Assembly: GCA_910583765.1 (NCBI GenBank)
Contig: CAJTYS010000060.1
Location: forward strand, 1-20,193
Direction: 5' to 3'
DNA length: 20,193 nucleotides
Origin: an uncultured Eubacteriales bacterium
GTDB lineage: Bacteria > Bacillota > Clostridia > Peptostreptococcales > Anaerovoracaceae
This document shows, piece after piece, positions 12,715 through 20,190 of this stretch. The notes below the pieces were generated by a model. The model had not been told where the DNA came from. It saw only the letters and a program-made list of their open reading frames with translations, and searched no databases. Made by a program: the position numbers and the translations under genes. Within the stretch, counting starts at the first letter, position 1, and each line of letters opens with the position of its first letter.

Positions 12715-13944
12715 ATGATGAAAATCGTGATTTTAGGAGCAGGACTTCAGGGCGGCATCGTGGCCACGGACTTGTGCGACCAGGAATTGAGCCCAGGAGA
12801 AAAGGAATTGTCCATCTGCGATTATGATTTCAACAAAGCAAAAGCAGTGGGCGACCGTCTGGGGATCACGGCTCTGCGCTGCGATGTGAGGGATCATGAC
12901 GAACTGCTGCGCATCATCAAAGGCGCGGACGTGGTGATCAACTGCGTCCAGTACAATTGGAACATTGATATCATGCGGGCCTGCCTCATCGTCAATGCCC
13001 ATTATATTGATCTGGGCGGTCTGTTCCATGTGACAAAGCAGCAGTTCGAGCTCCACGAAGACTTTAAAAAGGCAGGGCTCACAGCTGTGCTGGGCATGGG
13101 CAGCACGCCAGGGACCATGAACGTCATGGCCGGATACGCTGCCAGCAAGCTGGACACCATTGAGGAAGCCCATGCCATCTGCGCATGTGGTGATTTCACA
13201 AGGACAGAAGCGGTCATCGGCATTCCATATTCCCTGCTGACTGTCATGGAAGAGCACACCATGGAACCGTGGATCCTGAAAGACGGCAAACTGCAGTCCG
13301 TTCCTGCTGGAAGCGGCAAAGAGATGATCCCGTTTTCCGAACCTATCGGCCTCGCAGAAGCCTTTTACTGCATCCATTCAGAGCCGGCGCAGTTCGCGCG
13401 GTCCTTCAAAGACAAGGGCATCAAAGAAGCCAGCTTCAAGCTGTCTTTGCCAAAGGAATTTGAAGAACGGGTCCGCTTCCTGGCTGACCTGGGATTTTCC
13501 AGCGAAGAACTGGTGAAAGTGGGCGATCAGGAAGTGAATCCTCTGCGGACCATGGTTAATGTGGTGAACCGGTATCTGGAACGCTATGACGATTCCCAGG
13601 ACGGAGAACTCAACGACAGCGATGTGCTGCGGGCTGTCCTCAAAGGGACCAAAGATGGCGTGGAAAAGGAGATTGTTGTGGAATCCGTGATCCGTACCAG
13701 CGAAAAGTGGGGCTTCATGGCCGGTGCTTTGGACACAGGCGTTCCGCCTTCAATCGTGGCTCAGATGCTCTGTAAGGGGCAGATCACAGAACGGGGAGCC
13801 TTGGCCGGCGAACAGTGCGTGCCGCCGATCCCATACTTCAAAGAACTGGCCAAGCGGGAAATGCCGGTGTACTGCATTGAAAAGACACCGCTTTCCGGAG
13901 ACGACTTCGGCCAGCTCCATGAAGCCATGAACAAACCGAAATAA
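12715..13944 (+). CDS. Saccharopine dehydrogenase-family oxidoreductase, copy 1
   Basis: 409-aa Lys9-like protein (COG1748 type). An N-terminal Rossmann fold opens with VILGAGLQGG (5-14) for NAD(P), then ICDYDFNKAKAV (34-45) and ADVVINCVQYNWN (71-83). The long C-terminal catalytic half contains GMGSTPGTMNVMAGYAA. The family interconverts saccharopine-like secondary amines (amino acid plus keto acid or aldehyde) with NAD(P)H. The real substrate is unknown; catabolism of a lysine- or opine-like compound fits the antiporter next door and the sigma-54 control but is inference. GGAGG is 9 nt before the ATG at 12715; an out-of-frame ATG lies at 12708. By eye about 43 of 409 residues differ from the paralogue at 14651. 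Confidence 0.85.
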   Translation: MMKIVILGAGLQGGIVATDLCDQELSPGEKELSICDYDFNKAKAVGDRLGITALRCDVRDHDELLRIIKGADVVINCVQYNWNIDIMRACLIVNAHYIDLGGLFHVTKQQFELHEDFKKAGLTAVLGMGSTPGTMNVMAGYAASKLDTIEEAHAICACGDFTRTEAVIGIPYSLLTVMEEHTMEPWILKDGKLQSVPAGSGKEMIPFSEPIGLAEAFYCIHSEPAQFARSFKDKGIKEASFKLSLPKEFEERVRFLADLGFSSEELVKVGDQEVNPLRTMVNVVNRYLERYDDSQDGELNDSDVLRAVLKGTKDGVEKEIVVESVIRTSEKWGFMAGALDTGVPPSIVAQMLCKGQITERGALAGEQCVPPIPYFKELAKREMPVYCIEKTPLSGDDFGQLHEAMNKPK

Positions 13945-13972
13945 GGGGAAAGACATAGAATGAAATGAGGAG

Positions 13973-14016
13973 AGAGCCGGAGCCGGTCAGTCATGCTGAG
14001 AGGCTGCCGGCTCTTT
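13973..14016 (+). terminator. Terminator after dehydrogenase copy 1
   Basis: AGAGCCGG (13973-13980) pairs perfectly with CCGGCTCT (14007-14014); the T run is short. The same stem, in the same position relative to the stop, follows the second copy, so it was part of the duplicated block. Confidence 0.6.
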
Positions 14017-14276
14017 CAGCATTAAGGGAAGGAGCATGGCGAATCGCGGGATTAGAGAGTATTGGAAAAATATTTGAGCGGTGCCGCATGGAGGGCTGAT
14101 GCCGCACTAAATGGGGCAAGTGCAAAAAATTCGCATAAAAATGACGATTTTGAGAAATGAAGCAAAAAGCGAGCCTGGTGTCTATGCACAAAAAGATCAG
14201 GATGTCCTTTGTCTGCCGGTCTATATGGCGCAGTTTTTGGGATAACAAACAGACTGATAGGCGCTTAGAACCGAAA

Positions 14277-14308
14277 ACGCATTCTTGCGTCTCGGCGCAT
14301 ATTTGCGT
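14277..14308 (+). promoter_or_regulatory. Enhancer pair D and E before dehydrogenase copy 2
   Basis: ACGCA-TTCT-TGCGT (14277-14290) is a perfect copy of the palindrome. GCGCA-TATT-TGCGT (14295-14308) has one mismatch. They are 18 bp apart, exactly as sites A and B. Unlike A and B they do not follow a gene end, which favours protein binding over termination. Confidence 0.7.
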
Positions 14309-14396
14309 TTTGAAAAATAGGGCTGGAAAAATGCGTAAAAGCAAGTTATTTAATGAGTTTGCTTGAAAACAAGATGGTGGGAAAAACGAACAAGTG

Positions 14397-14410
14397 ACGC
14401 AAAACCGCGT
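14397..14410 (+). promoter_or_regulatory. Enhancer site G before dehydrogenase copy 2
   Basis: ACGCA-AAAC-CGCGT, one mismatch from the palindrome. It lies 120 bp after site D (site C is 118 bp after A) and 139 bp before the -24 element (147 bp at the antiporter promoter). The T-rich flank after it also resembles that of site C. Confidence 0.6.
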
Positions 14411-14535
14411 TGCTTTTTTCTTGGAAAAGCAGGCTAAAGCTGGTGCTGGCCCGCAGTTGCCATAAAGCATGGACCCCTGTGTTTCCAATGGCTGAACGGG
14501 TTATCCAAAAAGAAATTTTCTGCGCAAATGAAAAC

Positions 14536-14551
14536 TGGCACGAAGCTTGTT
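14536..14551 (+). promoter_or_regulatory. Sigma-54 (-24/-12) promoter of dehydrogenase copy 2
   Basis: TGGCACGAAGCTTGTT matches the consensus TGGCACG-N4-TTGC at every base but the last. GG-to-G spacing is correct. The leader would be about 90 nt. Confidence 0.8.
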
Positions 14552-14650
14552 CTCTATATAAGCGCACATAAAAAGACATGCAAAACATTGAAACTGCTTC
14601 CGGCTTTTTTCTAGAGAAAGGGCGGGGCATCAGACGTGAAGGAGGACAAC

Positions 14651-15880
14651 ATGAAGAAAATAGTGATTTTAGGAGCAGGACTTCAAGGCGGCATCGTTGC
14701 CACGGATCTGTGTGACAAAGAATTGAGTCCAGGAGAACGGGACCTGACCATCTGCGATTATGATTTCGCCAAAGCCAAAGAAGTGGCGGGCCGCTTGGGA
14801 ATCAAAGGCGAGCAGTGTGACGTATCGGATCATGCTGCTCTGGTCGCTCTGATCAAAGGCGCGGATGTGGTGATCAACTGCGTTCAGTACAACTGGAACG
14901 TGGATATCATGAAAGCCTGCCTGGAAGTGAAAGCTCATTACATTGACCTGGGCGGCTTGTTCCATGTGACCAGGCAGCAGTTCGAGCTCCACGAGGACTT
15001 TAAAAAGGCAGGGCTCACGGCTGTTTTAGGTATGGGAAGCACGCCGGGGACCATGAACGTCATGGCTGGATACGCGGCCAGCCAGCTGGACACAGTGGAA
15101 GAGGCTCACGCCATCTGCGCTTGCGGAGATTTCACAAAGACGCAGGCTGTTATCGGCATTCCGTATTCCCTGCTGACTGTCATGGAAGAGCATACCATGG
15201 AACCATGGATTCTCAAAGAGGGGAAACTACAACCCGTCCCTGCTGGAAGCGGCAAGGAAATGATTCCATTTTCCGAACCTATCGGCCTGGCGGAAGCTTT
15301 TTACTGCATCCACTCCGAGCCAGCGCAGTTTGCTAGATCCTTCAAAGACAAGGGCATCAAGGAGGCCAGCTTCAAGCTGTCCCTGCCAAAGGAATTTGAA
15401 GAACGGGTCCGCTTCCTTGCTGATTTAGGATTTTCCAGCGAAGAACCTATTGCGGTGGGCGGTCAGGAAGTGAATCCGCTGCAGACCATGGTTAATGTGG
15501 TGAACCGTTACCTGGAACGTTATGACGGATCCCAGGATGGCGAGCTCAACGACAGCGACGTGCTGCGGGCAGTGGTAAAAGGAACAAAGGACGGCGTGGA
15601 AAAGGAAATCATCGTGGAGTCGGTGATCCGTACCAGCGAAAGGTGGGGATTCATGGCCGGCGCTTTGGACACAGGCGTGCCGCCTTCAATCGTGGCCCAG
15701 ATGATCTGTGACGGGCAGATCACAGAGCGAGGCGCGCTGGCAGGGGAACAATGCGTGCCGCCAATCCCATATTTCCGGGAACTGGCAAAGCGTGAGATGC
15801 CGGTGTACTGCATCGAAAAAACGCCGCTTTCCGGAAACGATTTTGGCCAGCTTCATGAAGCCATGAACAAGCCGAAATAG
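14651..15880 (+). CDS. Saccharopine dehydrogenase-family oxidoreductase, copy 2
   Basis: 409-aa paralogue of the protein at 12715, about 89% identical by my residue-by-residue count. It has the same Rossmann opening (VILGAGLQGG, 5-14) and catalytic half. 23 of about 43 differences fall in the first 94 residues; a block of 70 residues beginning VPAGSGKEMI is identical in protein while the DNA carries many silent changes. Thus the copies are not recent and the catalytic half is under strong constraint. Start is the ATG at 14651 with GAAGGAGG 5-6 nt upstream; a GTG at 14636 overlaps that site. It is a single-gene unit with its own sigma-54 promoter. The N-terminal changes might alter cofactor or substrate preference, which is inference. 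Confidence 0.85.
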   Translation: MKKIVILGAGLQGGIVATDLCDKELSPGERDLTICDYDFAKAKEVAGRLGIKGEQCDVSDHAALVALIKGADVVINCVQYNWNVDIMKACLEVKAHYIDLGGLFHVTRQQFELHEDFKKAGLTAVLGMGSTPGTMNVMAGYAASQLDTVEEAHAICACGDFTKTQAVIGIPYSLLTVMEEHTMEPWILKEGKLQPVPAGSGKEMIPFSEPIGLAEAFYCIHSEPAQFARSFKDKGIKEASFKLSLPKEFEERVRFLADLGFSSEEPIAVGGQEVNPLQTMVNVVNRYLERYDGSQDGELNDSDVLRAVVKGTKDGVEKEIIVESVIRTSERWGFMAGALDTGVPPSIVAQMICDGQITERGALAGEQCVPPIPYFRELAKREMPVYCIEKTPLSGNDFGQLHEAMNKPK

Positions 15881-15909
15881 AGGAAAGACATAGAATATAA
15901 AGTAAGGAG

Positions 15910-15956
15910 AGAGCTGGAGCCCCCTTGGTCATACTGAGAGGCTGCCGGCTCTTTTT
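15910..15956 (+). terminator. Terminator after dehydrogenase copy 2
   Basis: AGAGCTGG (15910-15917) pairs with CCGGCTCT (15945-15952), one G-U pair, followed by five T. Counterpart of the stem after copy 1; the sequence between stop and stem (GGAAAGACATAGAAT) is also shared. Confidence 0.7.
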
Positions 15957-15990
15957 GGTTTTTTGTGCAGTTTCCTGGGATAAAATTTGA

Positions 15991-16038
15991 GATTTTCGTG
16001 CAAAATATGATAAAAAGATTTGCGATTTTCGTGCAAAA
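15991..16038 (+). repeat. Two 15-bp direct repeats before the ATPase gene
   Basis: GATTTTCGTGCAAAA occurs at 15991-16005 and 16024-16038, 33 bp apart, three helical turns. The second ends 34 bp before the start codon. The layout fits an operator pair controlling the downstream gene. Confidence 0.6.
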
Positions 16039-16072
16039 GTGATATTCTGTAGCAAATGAAGGAGGGGAAGAG

Positions 16073-17425
16073 ATGATCTTCAAACGTAAGATTTATGAAA
16101 AAATGAAAACGTGGAAATCTTTATCCCATGGCGAAAGCGCACTGATGATAGAAGGTGCCCGCCGTATTGGTAAGAGCACAGTTGCCGAGATGTTCGCAGC
16201 TAATGAATATGAAGATTACCTGCTGCTTGATTTTGCCAAAGAACAGAAAGAGGTTCTGAGGAATTTTGAAGAAAACATGGGGGACTTGGATGCTTTTTTC
16301 AGAAATCTATTTCTGCTGAAGGGAAAAGCGCTGAAAGAGAAAAAGTCGGTCATCATATTTGATGAGGTGCAGCTGTTTCCCTTAGCAAGACAGGCGATCA
16401 AATATTTGGTGGCAGATGGCCGATATGACTACATGGAAACCGGCTCTTTGATTTCCATCAGAGAAAATGTGAAGGATATTTTAATCCCTTCAGAAGAATA
16501 TAAGCTGAAGATGTATCCTATGGATTTTGAGGAATTTTTATGGGCGAAAGAGGATCATGTAACATATCCGATCATTAAAGACGCGTTTGAGAAAAGAAAA
16601 CCGCTGGGCGAAGATATCCATCGGCAGGTTATGCGGACTTTTAGAACCTATATGGCGGTGGGAGGAATGCCGCAGGCTGTCAGCGCTTTTGTTGAGGGGA
16701 GGACGTACGAGGAGATTGATTTTGTAAAAAGAAATATTTTGGCTTTGTACGAAGAAGACTTGAAAAAACGGGATGCTGAAAATAAAGAAAGCGCCTCGAT
16801 TATTTTCAAAACCATTCCCGAGCAGTTGGCAAACCATAATTCCCATTTTAAATTCGCAAAGATTGACAAGCATGCCAGATACAAGAGATATGTGGATGCG
16901 GTCGATTTTGTCGCAGAATCTATGATGGGAAATGCGTGCGTCAACGTGACGGCTCCGGAAATTGCCTTAGCGTTATACGCAGATCGAGGAAACTTCAAAC
17001 TTTACATGGGAGACACGGGCTTGTTAGTGACCCAAATCATGAAGAGCGGAGACGTAACGGACGAAAATTTGTATAAATCCTTGATCTTTGATAAGTTGGG
17101 CATCAATCAGGGCGTTATCATAGAAAACATAGTGGCGCAGATGCTGCGTGCCAATAGCAGCGAACTGTATTTCCATGAATTCAAGTATCAGAACGAAGGC
17201 GCTTTGAAAGAAAGCAAATATGAGATTGATTTCATCACAGTAAGGAAGAAAAAAATCGTTCCCATTGAAGTGAAATCTTCTGGGTATAAACAGCATAAAT
17301 CCTTTGATTATTTGTTGAAAAAGTACAAGATCAAATTGCAGGATCAATACATCATATATACGAAAGATCTGCGGTTTGAAGACGGTATCATGTATATCCC
17401 GCTGTATATGGCGGGATTGATATGA
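16073..17425 (+). CDS. AAA ATPase with DUF4143 / PD-(D/E)xK-like C-terminus
   Basis: 450-aa protein of the AAA_14-DUF4143 type, common and often multi-copy in anaerobes. Walker A is GARRIGKST (28-36) and Walker B is VIIFDEVQ (93-100), followed by a GSLIS sensor-like motif and MYPMDFEEFLWA (148-159), all family hallmarks. The C-terminal part carries YEID (383-386) and IEVKSS (398-403): Asp386 with Glu399-x-Lys401 is the pattern of a restriction-endonuclease-like fold. The cellular role of this family is not established; mobile-element or defence links have been suggested but nothing here proves one. Start at 16073 has AAGGAGGGG about 6 nt before it. Single gene, convergent with the DUF368 gene. 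Confidence 0.88.
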   Translation: MIFKRKIYEKMKTWKSLSHGESALMIEGARRIGKSTVAEMFAANEYEDYLLLDFAKEQKEVLRNFEENMGDLDAFFRNLFLLKGKALKEKKSVIIFDEVQLFPLARQAIKYLVADGRYDYMETGSLISIRENVKDILIPSEEYKLKMYPMDFEEFLWAKEDHVTYPIIKDAFEKRKPLGEDIHRQVMRTFRTYMAVGGMPQAVSAFVEGRTYEEIDFVKRNILALYEEDLKKRDAENKESASIIFKTIPEQLANHNSHFKFAKIDKHARYKRYVDAVDFVAESMMGNACVNVTAPEIALALYADRGNFKLYMGDTGLLVTQIMKSGDVTDENLYKSLIFDKLGINQGVIIENIVAQMLRANSSELYFHEFKYQNEGALKESKYEIDFITVRKKKIVPIEVKSSGYKQHKSFDYLLKKYKIKLQDQYIIYTKDLRFEDGIMYIPLYMAGLI

Positions 17426-17484
17426 CTTTTCGGATCATCTGTATGGTGTACGGCGCGGTTTTTGGGGTCATGGAAGCATAGAAA

Positions 17485-17515
17485 GAGGGCGCGGACCAAA
17501 GGGAGCCACGCCCTC
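17485..17515. terminator. Bidirectional terminator between convergent genes
   Basis: GAGGGCGCGG (17485-17494) and CCACGCCCTC (17506-17515) form a ten-pair stem with one mismatch and an 11-nt loop. Short T-rich tracts flank it on both strands (CTCTTGTT after it; TTTC on the other strand). It would serve both the ATPase and the DUF368 gene. The rest of 17426-17616 shows nothing else. Confidence 0.65.
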
Positions 17516-17616
17516 CTCTTGTTACACATCATATATCGCAGATTGGAGATGCTGTGGCGTTTCCAATGGATGTATGGGGATTTTAGCATCGTGCCCGCTG
17601 CCCTTGATTCAGAAGC

Positions 17617-18426
17617 CTATTTCCGGCTGGAAAGGAAATAGGCAAGCAGCCCAAACGCCACGAGTCCGGCTAAGGACAGATAGCCTTCCAAGGAAGGGGT
17701 GAATCCAGGATAAATGGCGAATATGGATCCTGCCACCAAACCCAAAATAATGAAGTACAAAGCCTGCGGATGGAACCGCAGCATTTTTTTGATCACCTTC
17801 ACTCCCACGAAAAGGCCTGCGAGAACACCGAGCCCAATCGGGACCATTAAAAGAAAGTTCAGATCCGCGACAGCCTGCATGACCACTGCGTAGACTCCAA
17901 AGAGCAGCATCATCAGGGAACCGCTGATGCCCGGCAGAATCATGGCAATGGTGCTGATTCCCACTGTGACAAAGAGCCACAAGCAGAGCGTGAAGCTGAT
18001 ACCGCCAAAACCTTCTAACGATTTGTTGGTGATTTCCCCTTGGTTCAGGTAGCTGATGAAAATCATAAACGCAAAAGCGATGATGCCTAGTACCACGTTG
18101 CGGGACTTGGTTTTTTGGTCTCGGGCCTTTTTGTAAATCGCAGGGATACTGCCCAGCACCAGCCCGATAAAGCAGAAATTCAGCAGCATGGCGTGAGAGT
18201 TCAGCAATGAGACGATCACATTGCTCAGCGCGAAAACACCGGCCACTGCGCCTAATGCCAGAGGAATCAAAAATTTCAGATGCTGCTTGATGTTTTTCAA
18301 GCTCACGGCATACAAGATTTTGTCATAAATATTGAGGATAACGGCCATAGTGCCGCCGCTGACCCCAGGGATCGCGTTGGCGATTCCCACAAGGGCGCCA
18401 TAAATAAAGTTTTTTACATATTCCAT
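17617..18426 (-). CDS. popT: DUF368 membrane protein, PopT-type polyprenyl-phosphate transporter
   Basis: 269-aa polytopic membrane protein of the DUF368 family. The two internal repeats carry the hallmark turns IPGVSGGT (19-26) and LPGISGSL (164-171), consistent with an inverted-repeat transporter of about eight to ten helices. Members named PopT return undecaprenyl phosphate to the cytoplasmic face of the membrane for cell-wall and glycan synthesis. That function is established for other bacteria and inferred here. The ATG at 18426 is preferred because AGGATGG lies 5 nt before it; the in-frame ATG at 18435 overlaps that site. No linked cell-wall gene is in the window. It is divergent from the aminotransferase. 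Confidence 0.85.
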   Translation of the reverse strand: MEYVKNFIYGALVGIANAIPGVSGGTMAVILNIYDKILYAVSLKNIKQHLKFLIPLALGAVAGVFALSNVIVSLLNSHAMLLNFCFIGLVLGSIPAIYKKARDQKTKSRNVVLGIIAFAFMIFISYLNQGEITNKSLEGFGGISFTLCLWLFVTVGISTIAMILPGISGSLMMLLFGVYAVVMQAVADLNFLLMVPIGLGVLAGLFVGVKVIKKMLRFHPQALYFIILGLVAGSIFAIYPGFTPSLEGYLSLAGLVAFGLLAYFLSSRK

Positions 18427-18554
18427 AGATACCATCCTAAGTGTGAATTTGATATCTTCTATTTTACATGGAAAAGCAGAGCCTGTCTATAATGGGAAGC
18501 GGTATTAAGGAAAAAACAAGAATCTCATTGAAGAGTCTCAAAAATAAGATTAAA

Positions 18555-18568
18555 TATCATAAATGATA
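18555..18568. promoter_or_regulatory. Palindrome upstream of the aminotransferase promoter
   Basis: TATCAT-AA-ATGATA is a perfect 6-bp inverted repeat, 149 bp before the -24 element, the distance at which enhancer sites sit in the other two sigma-54 promoters here. It is unlike ACGCA-N4-TGCGT, so a different activator might bind. It may be chance in AT-rich DNA. Confidence 0.3.
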
Positions 18569-18703
18569 CATAAATAGCATGAAAAAGGTCGGTTTATCTG
18601 ATGATTGAGAAAAAATCTTAAATTTTTATAACCACCCAAACCCTTGAAATGATAGGACTTGTCAGAATATTGCCATAGCGTTGTTGGCTTTATTGGCAGC
18701 AGT

Positions 18704-18719
18704 TGGCACAGGATTTGTA
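18704..18719 (+). promoter_or_regulatory. Sigma-54 (-24/-12) promoter of the aminotransferase gene
   Basis: TGGCACAGGATTTGTA has TGGCAC and TTGT at the correct spacing, with the same T for C at the -12 end as the promoters at 11048 and 14536. Leader about 70 nt. Confidence 0.7.
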
Positions 18720-18801
18720 TATATATTTAGGCAAGACGTTATACTTCTGCTGTCACCTTATTATGGGCAGCATTGAAAACAAGAAAAGGGAGGTCAATAA
18801 T

Positions 18802-20190
18802 ATGACTGAAAGAAATGAAAAACTGGCGTTACAAGAAGCGAAAAGAGTCGTTGGTTACATCGAATCCGAAACTTTATCCGCTGCAGATAAGAAAGCGATT
18901 CACGATGATTCTATCGCGAACTTTAATGAGAATGTAAACCCTGGTTGGTTAGAATACAGAAAATCTGTATCTACTGACTCCGCATTTGTTGAATGGGAAG
19001 ATGACAACGAAGTATTCAGAGATCTGGACGGAACAGAATTTATCGACTGCCTGGGTGGATTCGGTATCTTCGCTTGCGGACACGGAAACCCTGAAATCAG
19101 AAAGACTGTACAGGCTCAGCTGAACAGATATTCCCTGCACTCTCAGGAACTGGTAGACCCACTGAGAGGATATCTTGCTAAAATTCTGGCAATGATCACT
19201 CCTGGAGATCTGCAGTACTCCTTCTTCTGCAACGGTGGCGCAGAAGCGGTAGAAATGGCTCTGAAGCTGGCTAGACTGGCTACAGGCGGAAGATGGTACA
19301 TATCCACAGTTGGCGCGTTCCACGGAAAATCCATGGGAGCGATCTCCATGGGCGGTAAAGGCGCTTACAGAGAAGACTATGTTCCAATGATTCAGCAGGT
19401 ACAGCACGTTGAATACGGTAATGCTGACGCTACTGAAGCAGCAGTTAAGAACCTGCAGACTGTAGGTGAAAAGGTTGCGGCAATCATCGTTGAGCCAATT
19501 CAGGGTGAAGCTGGCGTTATGATCCCTCCAAAAGGATACCTGAAGAGATTAAGAGAAATCGCTGACAAGTATGGCGTAGCTCTGATCTTTGATGAAATCC
19601 AGACAGGTCTGGGACGTACTGGCACAATGTGGAGATGCGACTATGAAGACGTTACTCCTGACATCATGACATTTGGTAAGGCTTCCTCCGGTGGTCTGGT
19701 TCCTATCACTGGTATCATCGCAAGACCTTGGACTTATGAAAAGTCCGGCGTTGGCACAGGAACAGAAGGAAAGATGTTTGACAACCCATGGATCCTGGGA
19801 TCCCCGACATTCGGCGGTAACCCACTGGCTTGCTCCGCGTTCATTTCCACAATCAGATACATGCTGGAAAATGATATTCCGGGACAGTCCAAGGCAAAGG
19901 GCGACTACTATCTGGAAGGACTGAAGAAATTACAGGACAAATACCCAACTGTACTGAAAGACTTCAGAGGATCCGGAATGCTGATCTGTATGGAATTCCC
20001 AGAAGCAGAAGTTGGTTACGAAGTAACTAAGAACCTGTTTGCTAGAAAGATCATGACTGCTGGTACATTAGTAAATGCCAAGACAGTAAGAATCGAGCCG
20101 CCTATCACTCAGACTTACGAAACAATCGACAAAGTTCTGGCTGCTCTGGACGAATCTCTGGCTGTTGTTAAAGATGAGTTCAAACTGTAA
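18802..20190 (+). CDS. patA: Putrescine/ornithine-type class III aminotransferase
   Basis: 462-aa PLP enzyme closely resembling putrescine aminotransferase (YgjG/PatA), which moves an amino group from putrescine or a related diamine to 2-oxoglutarate. Family marks: NFNENVNPGWLEYRKSV (40-56), FIDCLGGFGIFACGHGNP (80-97), the NGGAEAVE phosphate site (144-151), GAFHGKS (171-177), FDEIQTG (263-269) with the cofactor aspartate, FGKAS with PLP-binding Lys293, and TFGGNPLAC (336-344). Start at 18802 has GGGAGGT 7 nt before it; the longer frame from a TTG at 18703 starts inside the promoter. 18 of 19 arginines use AGA, unlike nearby genes. A role in diamine or amino-acid fermentation is likely. Ornithine or lysine-derived substrates are alternatives. 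Complete; the window ends 3 bp later. Confidence 0.9.
   Translation: MTERNEKLALQEAKRVVGYIESETLSAADKKAIHDDSIANFNENVNPGWLEYRKSVSTDSAFVEWEDDNEVFRDLDGTEFIDCLGGFGIFACGHGNPEIRKTVQAQLNRYSLHSQELVDPLRGYLAKILAMITPGDLQYSFFCNGGAEAVEMALKLARLATGGRWYISTVGAFHGKSMGAISMGGKGAYREDYVPMIQQVQHVEYGNADATEAAVKNLQTVGEKVAAIIVEPIQGEAGVMIPPKGYLKRLREIADKYGVALIFDEIQTGLGRTGTMWRCDYEDVTPDIMTFGKASSGGLVPITGIIARPWTYEKSGVGTGTEGKMFDNPWILGSPTFGGNPLACSAFISTIRYMLENDIPGQSKAKGDYYLEGLKKLQDKYPTVLKDFRGSGMLICMEFPEAEVGYEVTKNLFARKIMTAGTLVNAKTVRIEPPITQTYETIDKVLAALDESLAVVKDEFKL

Larger units (their letters stand above)
13945..14650 (+). promoter_or_regulatory. 700-bp gene-free control region between the two dehydrogenase copies
   Basis: No credible gene is present: open frames here are low-complexity and lack ribosome sites. 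The region holds the copy-1 terminator, enhancer palindromes at 14277, 14295 and 14397, a half site TGCGT at 14332-14336, and a sigma-54 promoter at 14536. The stretch around 14020-14270 shows nothing I can assign. Confidence 0.6.

Noticed and set aside
12715..13944. Carboxynorspermidine dehydrogenase identity for the Lys9-like proteins
   Set aside because: Considered because an aminotransferase for diamines is near, but no decarboxylase partner gene is visible and the N-terminal motif GAGLQGG differs from the form I recall for that enzyme.
14226..14241. TGGCGCAGTTTTTGGG as a further sigma-54 promoter
   Set aside because: Spacing is right but it lies before the enhancer sites, lacks the A of TGGCA, and is over 400 bp from the next gene, with a better match at 14536.
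13991..14488. 165-codon minus-strand frame between the dehydrogenase copies
   Set aside because: No recognisable domain, odd composition, no ribosome site, and it overlaps the enhancer palindromes whose layout is conserved at a second locus.
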